NCBI GenBank assembly: GCA_022578965.1
Contig: MU400558.1
Span: forward strand, 124,001 to 188,000
Direction of reading: 5' to 3'
DNA: 64,000 nucleotides
Source: Xylaria sp. FL1777
Taxonomy: Eukaryota > Ascomycota > Sordariomycetes > Xylariales > Xylariaceae
Below are positions 1-12,382 of the stretch, in pieces. Positions within the stretch are counted from its first letter, which is position 1. The number at the start of each line of letters is the position of its first letter. A program made the translations under genes and the position numbers. The notes under the pieces are model-generated. The model made no database searches. It had not been told where the DNA came from and saw only the letters and a program-made list of their open reading frames with translations.

Positions 1-3000
1 AGCGTTGAATCGCCGTCTAGAGCTGCATATACTTATTCTTCTCGCTGACCGGGCCGTTACTTTAACTGAAGACTCCTGGTGGCGATCTGAATATACAACC
101 AGACTCATCCAAGGATTGCATCTTGAGACTATCAACCTCGGCCATCTTTTATTATCGAGGAAGTGGGCTGGAAGAGAATCCGCTTTACGTCTACCAAACC
201 GCCTGGCAAAGAAGGTCCCATCATCTACACGCGGGGAACGAATCCATTGTCAAATCCCCTGTTACTCTCGACGTCCTCCCGCAAAGGTGTCCCAGACAGC
301 TATCGTACCTCATATCGCTGCCACATGGCAGGGCTGATTTAGGCCCGTGGAGCTGTATTCACCATTGGACAGACGGTCGGCCGATTACCAGCAACGCGTA
401 ACCACATTTGGCTACCCTCGACGACGGCATACCTCTTACTGGCTTCTGTTGGCCTTAGCGAGGTTTTCGGGTTGGTTTCTTGGTTTTTCTTTGGAGCTGC
501 AAAGAAGGATTGGTTAACTAGTCTGCACGGCATCTTGCCTCATCTCGCCGGTCGTATCTCTGGTTAGAGCTCCTTCCCTACCTGGGTACCTAGAGCTAGC
601 GAGCGAGCCAGTTTCACCGTCTTTTGCGCAATCATTTTCACCTACCCCAACGTAAGTCCTTACACCGTACACATACATGTACTCTCGCTATTTTTGCTCG
701 TTCCGAACTTTAACAGTGAGAATAGGCGCTCTGCCGCTCTGCCTCGCAATCGCTGAAAAGCATTGAAAAGCATTGCAAAGCATCAAAGACGGATGCTTCA
801 ACTTGCTCATTAGAGCAATCATATTAGCCTGAGGTACATGCCTGGGTAGCCGCTCTCGAAGTGATTAGGTGATGCATGTGTAATGCTGGTTCCCTTCTGG
901 TTACATACACCCACAGCTTGCCACAGCGTTCGGTCGCAGCCGCAATTCGCTTGCTGACTTTTAAACAAACTGGGCACTCGGCATCGTCTCCCCGTTGACT
1001 AATGAACCCGCTCCCTCGGAGCGGATAATCACTCATAATCGTCTGGACACCTGTGGCAGATAAACGCCTCTGCGCGCTCCGAGAAGACGCTCCGCTAGGT
1101 AGGAAGCTTCCTTTGTCGGTCCATCTGGTCTGGTCTTCAGTCACCACAGAGCCCTGTAATCTGACTGGACTCCTGCGTTGACCACGTACACTGCGCCGTA
1201 CCGTAATCTTTGCTGCGGACAATGCCTCGTGGGTCTGGATACATGAAGTATCTATAATTACTCGTCCGACCTTGATCCTGGATTTGGCGAAACTGAACGG
1301 CACGGCAAGACAGAGGGTCTATGAAACCTGTTCGGGAAACTCGTTATCGAGGTACCTACCAGGCCACCGAGCCCAGTGCTCATCTGTCGATCATAGCGGC
1401 GCCATAGGTCAGTTGACCACTGGACTGCGCTACCTGCCTGCGATATCATCCCGCAGGCTGGTGGTACTTCGAAGGTACCGAGCAAATCGAACAGGAACCC
1501 TTGTACGACCGCTTGCATCGGGTGCACGATACGACATATACCACTAGTACCTATAGGTATACCTATATACGTACTACACTAGCTGTGATCATACATGTAT
1601 GTACTGCTGTACACTACATGCTAGCACAGATTGCCTGCTGTAACCACCTACACATACCTACACATACTTACACACACTTATACACTACCGGTACACACAC
1701 ATACTCTGCCCTGGCCTCCCTTGCCCTGGCCGCCTCTTGACCTGCCTAGGTACCTCCCTACCTACCCTTAGGTACCTTACCTGCCTGCTTGATTGCACTG
1801 GCTGCATCTCGCAATTTGTCCCGCCCACCGGCCCCAGCATCTTGTTTCTTCCTTGGCCCTCCATCCTGTCATCAACCCCCTGCTCCCTCTCCACCAGTCT
1901 AAGTCGCTCAAGCGTGTCTCGTTGCTACGTCCGGCCGCCAGTCCCACCAAAATAGCGCACACGCGAAAAGAGCCTCCGCGAGACCACGTCTCTTCCCCCG
2001 CTCTAATTGATTGTCGCCCGCTAAACCTTGCTCCTTGCGGCGGTTGGTCTGCAGCGGCTCCAGCATCTTATTACCATTCTTACAGTAGCGCACATATTTG
2101 CGCCGGGCTTGCCAGGTACGGGGTAGAAGCTGGAGGGAAGACTCGGGGTATATCCAGCATCCAGCATCCTCGCGCATAGTAGCGCGCTCTCTCACAGGGC
2201 TCTCTCGTCGACAACTGCTACTCTGCTGCTCTGCTACTGTCACACCCTCGGCCCATTATTCTGCTGGGGACCCAGCTCGTGATCCAGCGACTGGGAGATG
2301 GGTCTCACGTCGACAGCGTAGTGTACACTAGACGTTGCAGCCGATTTCCTGCCTCTCCGCCTGCCGGCCTTGCCTGATAGGTTTCAACGTGCTGGTATAC
2401 CCAGCCGCTACCTCTGCCTCTACGACCTGACCCCTTGCCTGCCCATCTCATCTGGTCCCCTGATCCCCACGTTCCTTGGCTCCGTCCCTATCTCTCCAGG
2501 TACTGCCACCTACGCTATCTATCTGCTGCTGCTTCTTTTCCCGCCTTCCATCGCCGCCGCCGCCGCCACTGGTTTCTCCCTACGGTTACCCCTCCAAGGC
2601 AGTTCACAATTTTCCTTATTCAGAGTGCAGTAACAACCTTACGTGACCTTACCGTTTATTTTAAGCTCCCAGATCCCTGGACACGGCACATCTCTTCCAT
2701 ACTTACAAATAAATAAATATCTTCGCGGGCCGTCGTCTGCCCTCCCCGGATCTTCTGGACAACTCGCTTTTCTGTTCCTGGGTGGGCTTCCCCATATAAC
2801 GGAGGCACGAGGCTCTCTGCTAAACTCACACCTTGCAAGTTCTCGATTACGCGGCTCTACCGCCGCATATAGTCTTTAAGTGTGCATGCGCATCGTCTTA
2901 CCCTATTTGAACTACCGTTTGAGCGTTCGAGGACGGTTGTTGGCCTTCTGCAACATTCTAAAAACAAAGAGAAGAAAAAGAAGGGAAAGGAACTATCGTG

Positions 3001-3148
3001 TCAGCGTCGGCAGTGTAGAAAATAACCGGAGGCAAGTCGAACTGGACCATTGTACTTCCTGTAGCTGGCCCTATTTCTGGCTACTCAAGAAATATTTCCC
3101 GTCCTGACAATGTGCTAAGTCGACCAATGCGTGAGTAACGGCTAGTTC
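1..3148. other. Intergenic / long leader upstream of the C2H2 gene
   Basis: I see no recognisable gene here. The open frames are short, overlap on both strands and resemble nothing I know. The stretch holds short tandem-like sequence (GAAAAGCATT-type units near 752-785), a TACACATAC-type microsatellite (about 1649-1705), a CCTAGGTACC palindrome at 1745-1755, and pyrimidine- and CCG-rich tracts around 2400-2580 like those in fungal promoters and 5' leaders. The last few hundred bases are probably the leader of the zinc-finger gene that starts at 3149. A long non-coding upstream region is common for fungal regulatory genes. The left edge could also hold the end of a gene that I cannot see. Confidence 0.5.
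1649..1705. repeat. TACACATAC-type microsatellite
   Basis: Imperfect tandem copies of CTACACATAC / TTACACACAC occur in non-coding sequence. The array is short and degenerate. I see no function for it. Confidence 0.6.
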
Positions 3149-4826
3149 ATGCCATCAACCGAAAGCATGACTTCGTCTGCTGGTCCGCCAACTGCTCACG
3201 ACCCTCCAGCTAGCGACGTTTATGATCCGGATGAGGTTTTTCCACGAAACAGTCCCTTGATGCAACCTTGCGTCCCAAAACTCAAGCCTTCGCCTTCTCC
3301 ACCGGCGGTTCCTCTTCCTCTAGTCAGTCTTTCACCCAGTCTTGGCGGAAAGTCTTCTAATCGTCGGCATAAGATTGAACCTTCTCAGGGCGATGCTGTG
3401 CTAATACTGCACCTCGATGGTGGAAGGCGCCCCGAGATTTCTCAGGAGGCAGGGACTCGACCACTTGACCAGTTCGACGACTCTCAGAGTGGATGTGAAT
3501 CGGAAGACACAATTGAGTCAGAGGATGAGGATGGCATCCGGAGCAACGACATGTCACCGTTACCAACCTCGCGCTTCACCAAAACTGTAGTTGAACCTTT
3601 AGCATCAGAGTCCGCTTCAGTACAAGACTCTGTTTTGAGGTCTCTAGCAACGGACGCTCTTGCGGCTGCTCAAGCGGTTTCAAAGACAACTGACCTAGAC
3701 AATTTACAGAGTTCAAGCCATGAAACGCAGGGCTCCCAAAGAGTTAGCTTAGTCGAAAATTCAGTAATCGGCGGAGGGAGAGAGATGTCTATATCGAATG
3801 CGAAACGACCAGTGCTCGCGCCGCCGATATCGCCATATCCTCCCGTTCAGAGTTCACCAGAGACGTACTCTCCACGGCAACACACGCCCAGCCAAGTCCT
3901 AATGCATCCAAACAATGTAAGGTCACCAACGAGTCTACCTCCAGGTAACCATGGTGAGCTGGCCCCGCTCCAGATGGCTTCTCCCAGGTCCGACTCATCG
4001 AACCATGAAACATTGCCGTCAATACGATCGCAATTCTTCGAACAACTTCACAGCTCACCGAAGGATCTTGCTATGCGTTCTAGTCCACACTTTCCTCAAT
4101 CTCCGCCAACAGGCCCATCACGCTTGGGAACCATTCCAGGAAACCATGCTTCTCCGCCGATTTCACCGAATGAAGCATACCGGAACAGTATCCCGTCACC
4201 AGCTAACACGTTGCCTGCTTTGAGCCCCTACCCGTACCCAAGCACAAATAACCACCACCAGTCTCCACCAGGACCAGATTACAGCGGCAGTGGGGCCAAA
4301 CTAGAACGGTCTTCAATAAATCAGATTCTAACACCTCCAACAGACCGGATTGCGGACAGGATGAGCATTGATAGTATGACTAATCCCCAAATCGGTCAGT
4401 TTATATGTACCTTTCAGGGCTGTACTGCACAACCTTTCCAGACACAATACCTGTTAAATTCACATGCCAATGTACATTCATCCGCTCGGCCGCATTATTG
4501 TCCAGTAAAGGGGTGTCCTCGGAGCGAAGGCGGCAAAGGGTTCAAGCGCAAAAACGAAATGATTCGGCACGGTCTCGTACACGATTCGCCTGGGTATGTG
4601 TGTCCGTTCTGTCCAGACCGAGAGCACAAATATCCCAGGCCAGATAATCTACAGAGGTATTTCTCTCGCGAATACAAAATGCCCATGTTTCGTCTGCTGA
4701 CAATGATCAAGACATGTTCGCGTACATCATGTCGACAAGGATAAAGATGATCCTGCATTGCGAGATGTACTTGCACAACGGCCCGATGGCCCTAATCGTG
4801 GCCGAAGACGTCGTGGTGTGCCTTAA
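3149..4826 (+). CDS. C2H2 zinc-finger protein, probable transcription factor
   Basis: Model: exons 3149-4656 and 4712-4826, 540 residues. The 55-base intron has a GCTGACA branch point. Without splicing, the frame runs into a stop inside the third finger. With splicing, the finger is completed as DNLQRHVRVHH and the protein ends in a basic RGRRRRGVP tail. Three fingers sit near residues 417-508: C-x4-C-x12-H-x3-H, C-x4-C-x15-H-x3-H and C-x2-C-x12-H-x3-H. The first 410 residues are Ser/Pro-rich and look disordered, with many SP/TP pairs (possible kinase sites), as in fungal regulators. The fingers and the basic tail suggest a nuclear DNA-binding role. I do not recognise the specific orthologue, and the target genes are unknown. 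The long upstream region would fit complex regulation. Confidence 0.85.
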
Positions 4827-6205
4827 TCATATTAGTTTTTACTTCGTCTTTTGAGAAATTGGAGGATGGGAGGTGTACGCTATGGTGCAGACCAATATCT
4901 CCAGGGCTTAGGCCTATTGATGCTGTATATACGGGAGCGAAAGGTACCACTTGGTGGTAAGTGAGTTTATATACGCTTGTACGAAGTTTACGGTGTTGAC
5001 ATTGCGGAATGCGCCGCACCGTGGAGAGCGCATTTGGCGTCAGGGCGCAATGTGGTTATATCATAGGGGCAGGGAGCGTGTTTTTTTTACGCCCATTGCT
5101 ATTTCCGTTGTCTTGGTTCTCTGTTTCAGAATCTCTTAGCGATGGACGGGATCATATAGGCTCCGTCATCAAGAGAGGGGTCACCGTGGTAGCTACAATG
5201 GACTATTCACGAACATTGGTAGACGGGAAGGCCATTAGGATGAGAGAAAAAGACGCAAAGCAGCCCACAAGCCTGCATTATGAGAGACGAGAGATGAGAG
5301 ATGATGGTGTATTATGCTATTTTGATTTTGAGATAGCAGGACAGACCGCGCAAGTGACTGTCTGTGGAGAAGAGAAATTTTTGCAGTACAATATACCCCC
5401 TTTGCTTGTTTCCATCATCTACTTATAGCAGGCTTAGTCTAGAGCCTAGCAGTTCCACCCACACGTTTATCTCAGTTCATGGATGAGCGTAGCTCTACAC
5501 AGCTTCGGGTATATGGACTACGAATTATTCTATGGTCTCTGATCCAGAGCACGTGCATCATTCGAAGCGAGTGACTGACAAGATAAGAGCACACAAAGCC
5601 GTACACATAACTAAAGGCGACCTTTACATAACTGAGCATCCTACTAGATATATACTTGGATCTAATCTACATCTCTGAGTTTCGTAGTCCCCCGGCTTCT
5701 TTCCTACGTGGGGTTATCAGCAGTAGACTCCTATACAGGTAGGTAGGTAGATATGTACATACCTACCCATTATAGGAGGAGTACCAGGGGAATCTTGATA
5801 TAGCGGTGTTACATAACTCTTGCTAACTATATCAAAAATCATATCGTTGACTAAAGCGAGACTCCAAAACCACAGCCCAGGTTAGAGCACGAGTGCAAGA
5901 GCCTTCCGCGATAGTGTGCGCCATCTCGGTAGTTTTGTTGTGCTTCTGGTGCGAAGTACATACGTACATAAATCTTAGGAATTTATTTCCTTCTTTCTTT
6001 TCTTCTTTCCTCTGTGTCTTCCTCGTTCTTTTCCTCTTCCTCTTCCTTTTCAAGCAGGCTATTTAATCATTTAAGTCGTCATTCCCCTCGATAGCTAAGT
6101 TGGCACCAAAAAAAAAGACCTGCGTAAGCTAAGATAGGCTAAGAAACGTCCATATACCCGATATACCCGATGTTTAGAATGAATATGCTCTTTTCCCCCC
6201 TTGCT
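4827..6205. other. Intergenic between convergent C2H2 gene and palB
   Basis: This should contain the 3' ends of both convergent transcripts. A 139-codon ATG frame at 5009-5428 (+) matches no family I know and has no visible intron signals, so I do not call it a gene. Other content is a TAGGTAGGTAGG run near 5740-5750, a pyrimidine-rich tract at 5988-6052 and a short direct repeat (ATATACCCG) near 6150-6170. Confidence 0.5.
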
Positions 6206-8880
6206 TCACTCGTCCATGACCTCCCAGGAACCAACGAGCACTTGTCTATCACTATATAATTCGACTTGTAAGCCCCCTTCGTCGGGAGAGGCACTGCCGA
6301 CTTGCTCGATGACTAGCCATAGGCCTCGCGATTGGGCGACTAGGGGGTCAATATCACACTCTGCGGTCCGCAGTCCAAGTCCCACCTCTTGGAACTCGCC
6401 CTGCCCTGTCGAGACGAGGACATCTTTGTGGGGTCCTCGACCTCTCTCAAGGGTCGCGCGGATAGTCGGGTGTGAACGTGGCGTGCCTGCGCTAGCTGAA
6501 CCTGACGATCTCTCTAGACCGGTCACACTTGAGCCACGCCCTCCTGTCACGAAGATGCTGACGCGCGTGAGCCGAGCGATGGAAACGGAAGCTCTCATCT
6601 TAAGCTCGCCGTCATGGAATGCGAGGGGAGGGAGCTGGGTGCGTAGACGACCTGCCGTGACAGCAGGTACGGGAGTGATGGTGCATGGCACGTCAGACCC
6701 AATGCGCAGCGTGAAATCAGCTATTTGGCCGGGTTCGAAGGTAGAGCAGACGATGGTGTATGTGCCAGCGTCAACGCTGGGGATTGACGCGAGAGCGCAG
6801 CCACGGCGGTAGTCGCCCGACGTGGTGACAAGATCGCGGACCGTCACAGCCGTGACGCGCTGACCGTTGGCCCAGACGAGGTCTACATGCACTGGGATTT
6901 CCTCTTTAGCGGTTGAGAGTAGGATTGAAAGGGGCCCGGCAAGCGGCAGGGTGATGCTAAACTGCGGATTTGTTAAATAAAGGGGTGAGACGGAGTTGCC
7001 GCCGCTTGTGCGATGTGTCCATCTGCTGTGTAACTCGGTATAATGTTTTAGATCGTGTTGTGCGGGAGCAATATTCAGAGATGTGCGCGAGAAGAATGAT
7101 AGCGTGAAAGAATAATTTGGTAGAGGTAAATCCTGGGCCGCGATTACAACTGTATAGCTGACACCTTGTTTGGACTCGAACGGTGCAAGTGTTTGAGGCG
7201 AGTCCACAAAAGGCCCTCGATAGATTGATTTGTCACTTAGCTGCACTCTCCGGCCGTTATTCTCAAATATATATATACTAATGAAGCCGAGCATGTTAGA
7301 CACAGCAGCCATAGTGGTATTTGGTTTCCGGGAAATCTCTAGTTCTTCGTCTTGAAAGTGGCGGCTCAGCAAGATCCATGTTTGATCATCACTCTCAGCT
7401 GTCATAGAGTATTGAGGATTATGTGCAAATGAGCCAACCATATTAGCCTCGGGAATCTGCCATTTGAAATGATGATCCTGGCGGTTGGTAAATAGGCCTG
7501 GATTCCAATTCAGGTAGAGCGACTCGAAGTTTTGGGTCACGTCGTCGAAGCTAATCCAAAAAGATCCCGGTTTAAGCTTGACAGGATGATCATCGGCTGC
7601 GTCCTGTGTCTTCGACGAAGCTGATCCCACCCCTTTCCAGACAAGTCCGTCACACCAGGGGTTTTTGACCAAAAGCCTCCTATTTTCAGGAGTCTCCGAC
7701 ATATCTAGAACTGCATAATCATGTTCTCCCGCCAAACCAAGGGTTTCCTCTTCATCGGGCGATAGACGTCCTGTACCAAGGGTAATAATGACATCGCCAA
7801 AATCGTAGGCTTTTTTTATTCGCCGCCAAGTAGCTTTCCAATCCACTTCGTCACTCTGCAGGAACAGCTGTTGGGGTATCCAGCCCATCAGGATGCTAAG
7901 ATCGGTACCTGAATTACTACCTGGAAAGTCGTAACCACCTCGGATTTTTAGGTACGCCTTCTCAATTAGTGCCGGCCAGATTAGACTAGGGTTTTGGCGG
8001 TCGACAACGTAAAGGGTACGTTGGGTAGAGGAAGCTGGGAGGCGGTCGTCGATAACGACTTTGCGGAAGCAGCCATTAAAAAACATTCGAAAAACATACC
8101 GACCATTCGCAGAGACCCCTGGGCGCCCATCCTCTGGATTAAGCGGGAACATCAGCGCAGGGAGAATAGAAGTAGGACCTGGCCGAAGGTGCTTCATGCT
8201 AGCACATAAACTGGCTACTACTGAACAGTCTGTCGTTATATCTTGTACTAGGTCATAGTCATCTGTCGCTCCTGCGACATCATTGTCCGAGCCCATGCCA
8301 AGCCCAGATGTCTGCTTGATGAGCTCCATAGGCCGTTTCCACCCTGCTAAGGTGGCTTTTTGCTTGGGCGATAAAGTAAACGAGCAGGGGTCACTTCCAA
8401 CCAGTCAGCAAACTTGGCGAATGGATGGCACGGATGAGCTACCTATACATGTCTCCATGGAAATATGCTGGTTCTGGGTCAGATTCCCAGGGAGGAAATG
8501 TATTGCCATGGAGGCGAGAGTTACGGTACAAGATATTTTTCTCGCTTGTTGGGATTTGGCGGACTTGTCGTGGTAATTTAAGTCTCCTTTCCACAATACC
8601 GACACTATCTGTCATACGACTGGACTTCTTGAGACCCTCGGCTTTTAGAATAAGCTCCTGGCACTTCATGTTCATCCGGCTTTTTTCTGCTGAACTAGTT
8701 GATTGTTTGGCGGCTCTCATGTACAGCTCTGCCGCCGCTATGGCATGGTCAAGGGCTTCCTTGCCGGAGCAGGACGAGGCCAGCCTTTCATGCTCCTGGA
8801 ATTCCACATGTCATTAGATGGTGCATGGAGCCAAGGTGAGAAATCTGAGCGAACTCGATTACCTGAGCTTTCGCCTCCAT
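6206..8880 (-). CDS. palB: PalB/Rim13 calpain-like cysteine protease
   Basis: Model: exons 8880-8863, 8795-8443 and 8393-6206, 852 residues, the usual length for PalB. The first exon is only 18 bases and encodes MEAKAQ. It joins to an N-terminal MIT domain (about residues 5-80), which in this family binds ESCRT-III. A calpain-type protease core follows. Its likely catalytic residues are Cys180 (TDCSVVASLC), His348 (GEHDYAVLD) and Asn368 (VKNPW). Beta-rich calpain C2-like domains make up the C-terminal half. PalB acts in the ambient-pH pathway, at cortical or endosomal ESCRT sites, and promotes the first cleavage of the regulator PacC. The second intron is short (49 bases) with a GCTGAC branch point. 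The MIT part would be lost if the start were placed at the ATG at 8329. Confidence 0.95.
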
Positions 8881-10130
8881 AGTGATCATACGTGTGTTGA
8901 GTAAGAAGGCGTATTACTGCTTCCTTCCCAGACGTGAACGAGCTTCTACCTCGTCTTAAGCAGGGCTCGCTACTCCTAGCTAGTATCGTTGATACCTGGT
9001 GCTACTACTGAAATAAACAGTAGTAGATTGCTGTGCCGACACATCTGAAGAGATGACTGTCCCCCAAGTCAAGCGGGACACCAGCCACGACAGTGTTATA
9101 TCGCTAGAACGACAGGTCCACGAAGGTATCTAACATTGCGTTGCAGTTGACCGCCGAGCATGTGAAGAGACGACCCGGCTGCAACTTATTATATAGATAG
9201 GTAAGGTGAGCAAATATCCAATCGAAAATGATAAATATATGTGCCTAAGGTTAAGATTGTAGGTTAGAGGTTACGTAGACAAGCAGCTAGGTACCGTGAT
9301 AACGTCGAGGCGGATATTATAGTACGTATGCTGGTATCTATACGCAGCTCGCCCAAGGTTAGTGTAGATGTTGCCTACCTATATAGTACTAGACTGCTTT
9401 ATAGGGAAACTATACGTACGCCTAGCGTAGACGTAGCACGGACCACCTATGTACTAGGCGTTTTCTACAAGTATCCCTTTAGCTGGCGTTTTAGCTGCAA
9501 TACATAAAAAGTGGAATAGAGGACTCTTGGCATACGCAGATAATCCAATGAAATTATATATAATACTCGGATAATTGTATTATTGGATTATTTTCTTATG
9601 TAAGAAGTCCCGTTATTCCACTTTTTATGTATTGCAGCTAAAACGCCAGCTAAAGGGATACTGCATAGGATTGCCGGGGGTGCGATAAGTGGCTTGGGAA
9701 TTGGCCGAGGTTCAAATCAATGATTTCACAGGCTCGCTCGGTCAGATGCATCTCACTTTAACCTCCGAGTCGGCTATCTCTCGACTTCGAGCTCGTCATG
9801 ACATGCATGAATAACGCCCCAATTCTTTCCGTGCCGGGCTTAGGAGAGGAACATTGAGGGCATTCATTCTTCAGTTCTGTACCGCATTGTCCCAATTGTT
9901 TACCACAAAAGACCTTGTCGGCTTTGTTCTACCGATTGCCGTCCGAGTCGCATTCTCTCATGTTGCGCTAGTAGTTTCTAGCTCTAACCCGTCAATATAA
10001 CGGTTAAACTACCCGGTCTTCATCTTGGTCGCGCAAGCTCAACGCCGGCTTGTGTGCACACCACTTGCCTCCTTGACCTTTCGAGACACCTATTCCGCAT
10101 ATTTGCCTGACAACAGAGCTGTCATCCAAT
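8881..10130. other. Divergent intergenic region carrying a MITE
   Basis: This lies between the 5' ends of palB (-) and the peroxisomal carrier (+), so it holds both promoters. It contains the hairpin element at 9470-9662 and AT-rich sequence with several TATATA-like stretches. I see no coding sequence in it. Confidence 0.6.
9470..9662. mobile_element. MITE-like hairpin element, 193 bp
   Basis: The first 49 bases (9470-9518) are the exact reverse complement of the last 49 (9614-9662), checked base by base. The ends read AGTATCCCTTTAGC. The symmetry continues imperfectly inward, and a second inner pair (TAATCCAAT at 9541-9549, ATTGGATTA at 9582-9590) makes nearly the whole element one hairpin. 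There is no coding capacity. Such ends and size fit a non-autonomous Tc1/mariner- or pogo/Fot1-type element. A TA target duplication is possible a few bases outside each end (CTACA on the left, GCATA on the right), but the exact ends are not certain. Perfect arms suggest recent insertion or amplification. No second copy was noticed in this window. Confidence 0.85.
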
Positions 10131-11341
10131 ATGGGCGTCCAGTCGAAACCTGCACCCCTTCCACCATGGGGTGCTGCTGTAGCCGGCGCTACTGGTGCTG
10201 TCTTGGCGAATACTCTCGTATATCCCTTGGATATGTGAGTCGTCTAACCCTCGAGCCGCTTCGCCGAGTCTTTATTTTGCTCTGACGAATTGTGCGGCAC
10301 AAACCCGCTAACCACCTGTGACCTCGACAGAGTTAAGACCCGCCTCCAAGTCCAAGTAAAACGAAGCCCTGAAGATGCGCACCACGGCTCAGAGCCACAC
10401 TATACCTCAACATGGGACGCGATTACCAAGATGGTTGCCGAGGACGGCGTGAAGGGGCTCTACACCGGAATAAACGGTGCACTCCTTGGAGTCGCGTCGA
10501 CGAACTTTGCATACTTTTACTGGTATTCGGTCGTACGCGAACTGTATTTCAAGTCGAAGAAGGTTCCAACCCCACCGTCGACTGCGACCGAACTGGTTCT
10601 TGGTGCCGTTGCCGGTGCTATCGCCCAGGTCTTTACAATTCCCGTCGCTGTCGTGACAACAAGGCAGCAGACTCAGAGCAAGGCTGAGAGAAAGGGGCTG
10701 ATAGAAACGGCTCGCGAGATAATCGATGGCGAGGATGGCCCATCTGGCTTGTGGAGAGGATTGAAAGCTAGTTTGGTGTTGGTAGTTAATCCTGCCATAA
10801 CATATGGCGCATACGAGCGCTTAAAGACCATCTTGTATCCTGGGAAGGCTCGGTTAACCCCAGGAGAAGCATTTTGTGAGCTTATAAAAACTATTCGGAA
10901 GTTTATATACTGACCTTGCAACCTCAGTACTCGGTGCTATGTCGAAGGCGTTGGCTACCATTGCGACTCAGCCCCTTATTGTCGCCAAGGTTGGCCTGCA
11001 GTCTAAGCCTCCGCCGCAACGTCGGGGGAAACACTTCAAGGGCTTCATTGAAGTGATGCAGTTCATCGTCAAACATGAAGGACTTCTCGGCCTCTTCAAG
11101 GGTATCGGACCGCAAATCCTAAAGGGTCTCTTAGTGCAGGGTATTCTCATGATGACTAAAGAACGGTAAGGCTATTATGATGTTGCAGTAAGCTCTTGGT
11201 GCTGACAAAGTCTTCCACAGAATGGAACTCGTCTTTATCCTATTGTTCCGATATGTTCGCCAGCTTCGGTCAGAACAACTCGCTAAAGCGACTCAATTGG
11301 CCGCCAAGGCCAAAGCTACCTTGCCAGTCACCACCAAATAG
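10131..11341 (+). CDS. ANT1: Peroxisomal adenine-nucleotide carrier (mitochondrial carrier family)
   Basis: Model: exons 10131-10234, 10331-10875, 10928-11165 and 11221-11341, 335 residues. Three carrier repeats are visible, each with its signature: YPLDIVKTRL (near residue 32), IPVAVVTTRQ and QPLIVAKVGL. The N-terminal stretch GATGAVLANTLVYPLD and the overall spacing are typical of the Ant1/Pmp47/PMP34 branch. That branch exchanges ATP for AMP across the peroxisomal membrane so that fatty acids can be activated for beta-oxidation. The start at 10131 is the only ATG that leads into repeat 1, which is completed only after splicing. All three introns carry good GT-AG ends, the second and third with CTGAC branch points. 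The carrier family is certain. The peroxisomal assignment rests on resemblance. Confidence 0.9.
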
Positions 11342-11947
11342 AAGGAGTCTCAAACTGAGATATGCGGGTATCCCTATGGTTGAACAACAGGAACTAATAT
11401 ATATCAACCTCTCGACTTAGACGGGGTTTCCATAGATATGTATATATACAAGCGCGTGCTATAAGGTGAATAGTAGTTGTATTTAGATGCGCTTTGGAAC
11501 GGGTTGTCGGCACTTGCATTTGCATTTGCATTTCATAAATCTTGGGGCATTTCAATATATTTTAAAGGAGACAATAAAGAAATAAAAACCAGAAGTTTCC
11601 ATAAGATACCTACCTACCTACAACCCATAATGTAACGATTCCACAAGCATTTTAAATAATAGGTCCGAGTCTTAAGGCTTACACCGTCTGAACAGAACTT
11701 CGGTAGAAACCCTAGGGATAAAAACTGGGTGCACAGCTGGCGAACAGCTGCAGTCGGCTGTTGTCATAGCTGTTAGTACTAAGTAGGTATTACTGAGTGC
11801 CCCACCCGAAAGCGTTCGCTTATTTTTGCACCCACAATTGAGAATACTGCTCTTGTGGACAACCATTTGCGAGGCTCTCCTCTTCAACTACATTAATTAC
11901 AGCGGCATTCCCCTTTCCCAAAGCACAACAGCCCATCAACCGTTGCA
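11342..11947. other. Intergenic, carrier 3' end and eL29 promoter
   Basis: Non-coding. It contains three tandem TTGCAT units (about 11515-11532), probably in the carrier 3' UTR, and an AAACCCTAGGG element at 11707-11717, about 240 bases upstream of the eL29 start. Confidence 0.5.
11707..11717. promoter_or_regulatory. Telo-box-like AAACCCTAGGG upstream of eL29
   Basis: The element resembles AACCCTA telo-box motifs, which recur in promoters of ribosomal protein genes in several eukaryotes. One copy upstream of a ribosomal protein gene is suggestive only. Confidence 0.3.
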
Positions 11948-12382
11948 ATGGCGAGTACGTACTTACAGCACCTCCAGGATGTTATCTTCATGCTAATTAC
12001 ACTCTACAGAATCCAAGAACTCGTCCCAGCACAACCAGACGAAGAAGGCTCACCGCAACGGGTATGTCCTCACCTGATTCGAGACGAAGAACACCGACAA
12101 CGGCACCGTTCTTTCCGACTGCCACGCAAACAGAACAAGGTCTGGACACCTGGCTAACACGCGCGATTCTCAGTATCAAGAAGCCTAAGACCAACCGATA
12201 CCCGTCGCTGAAGGGTACCGACCCCAAGTTCCGCCGCAACCACAGATATGCCCTGCACGGAACAACGCGTGCCCTAGTACGTCAAGCTTTCTCATGGACA
12301 AGCGCGCTTTATAGGAAGTCTAGGCATGTGACTAACGATGGTACAGAAAGAAAAGAAGGAAGGCTTGCGCGAGACAGTTTAA
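11948..12382 (+). CDS. RPL29: 60S ribosomal protein eL29
   Basis: Model: exons 11948-11954, 12010-12061, 12174-12276 and 12347-12382, 65 residues, the normal fungal length. The first exon is only 7 bases (ATG GCG A), so simple ORF calling misses the gene. The protein begins MAKSKNSSQHNQTKKAHRNG and contains KKPKTNRYPSLKGTDPKFRR, which are hallmarks of eL29, a small basic protein of the large ribosomal subunit. The three introns (55, 112 and 70 bases) have clear branch points (GCTAATTAC, GGCTAACAC, GACTAACGA). An intron-rich small gene is normal for fungal ribosomal proteins. I looked for box C/D snoRNA signals in the introns and saw none. Confidence 0.96.

Noticed and set aside
3129..3148. 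GTGAGTAACGGCTAG just before the C2H2 start, looking like an intron
   Set aside because: Far too short for a fungal intron. At most it is the 5' end of a different leader splice that I could not define.
5009..5428. 139-codon ATG frame on the plus strand downstream of the C2H2 gene
   Set aside because: It resembles no family, has no flanking gene signals, and lies where the 3' UTR of the zinc-finger gene is expected.
9700..9730. GGTTCAAATCAAT resembling a tRNA T-loop
   Set aside because: No acceptor stem, D arm or anticodon arm can be folded around it.
12062..12173. Possible snoRNA in the second eL29 intron
   Set aside because: No box C (RUGAUGA) and box D pair with terminal stem is visible.
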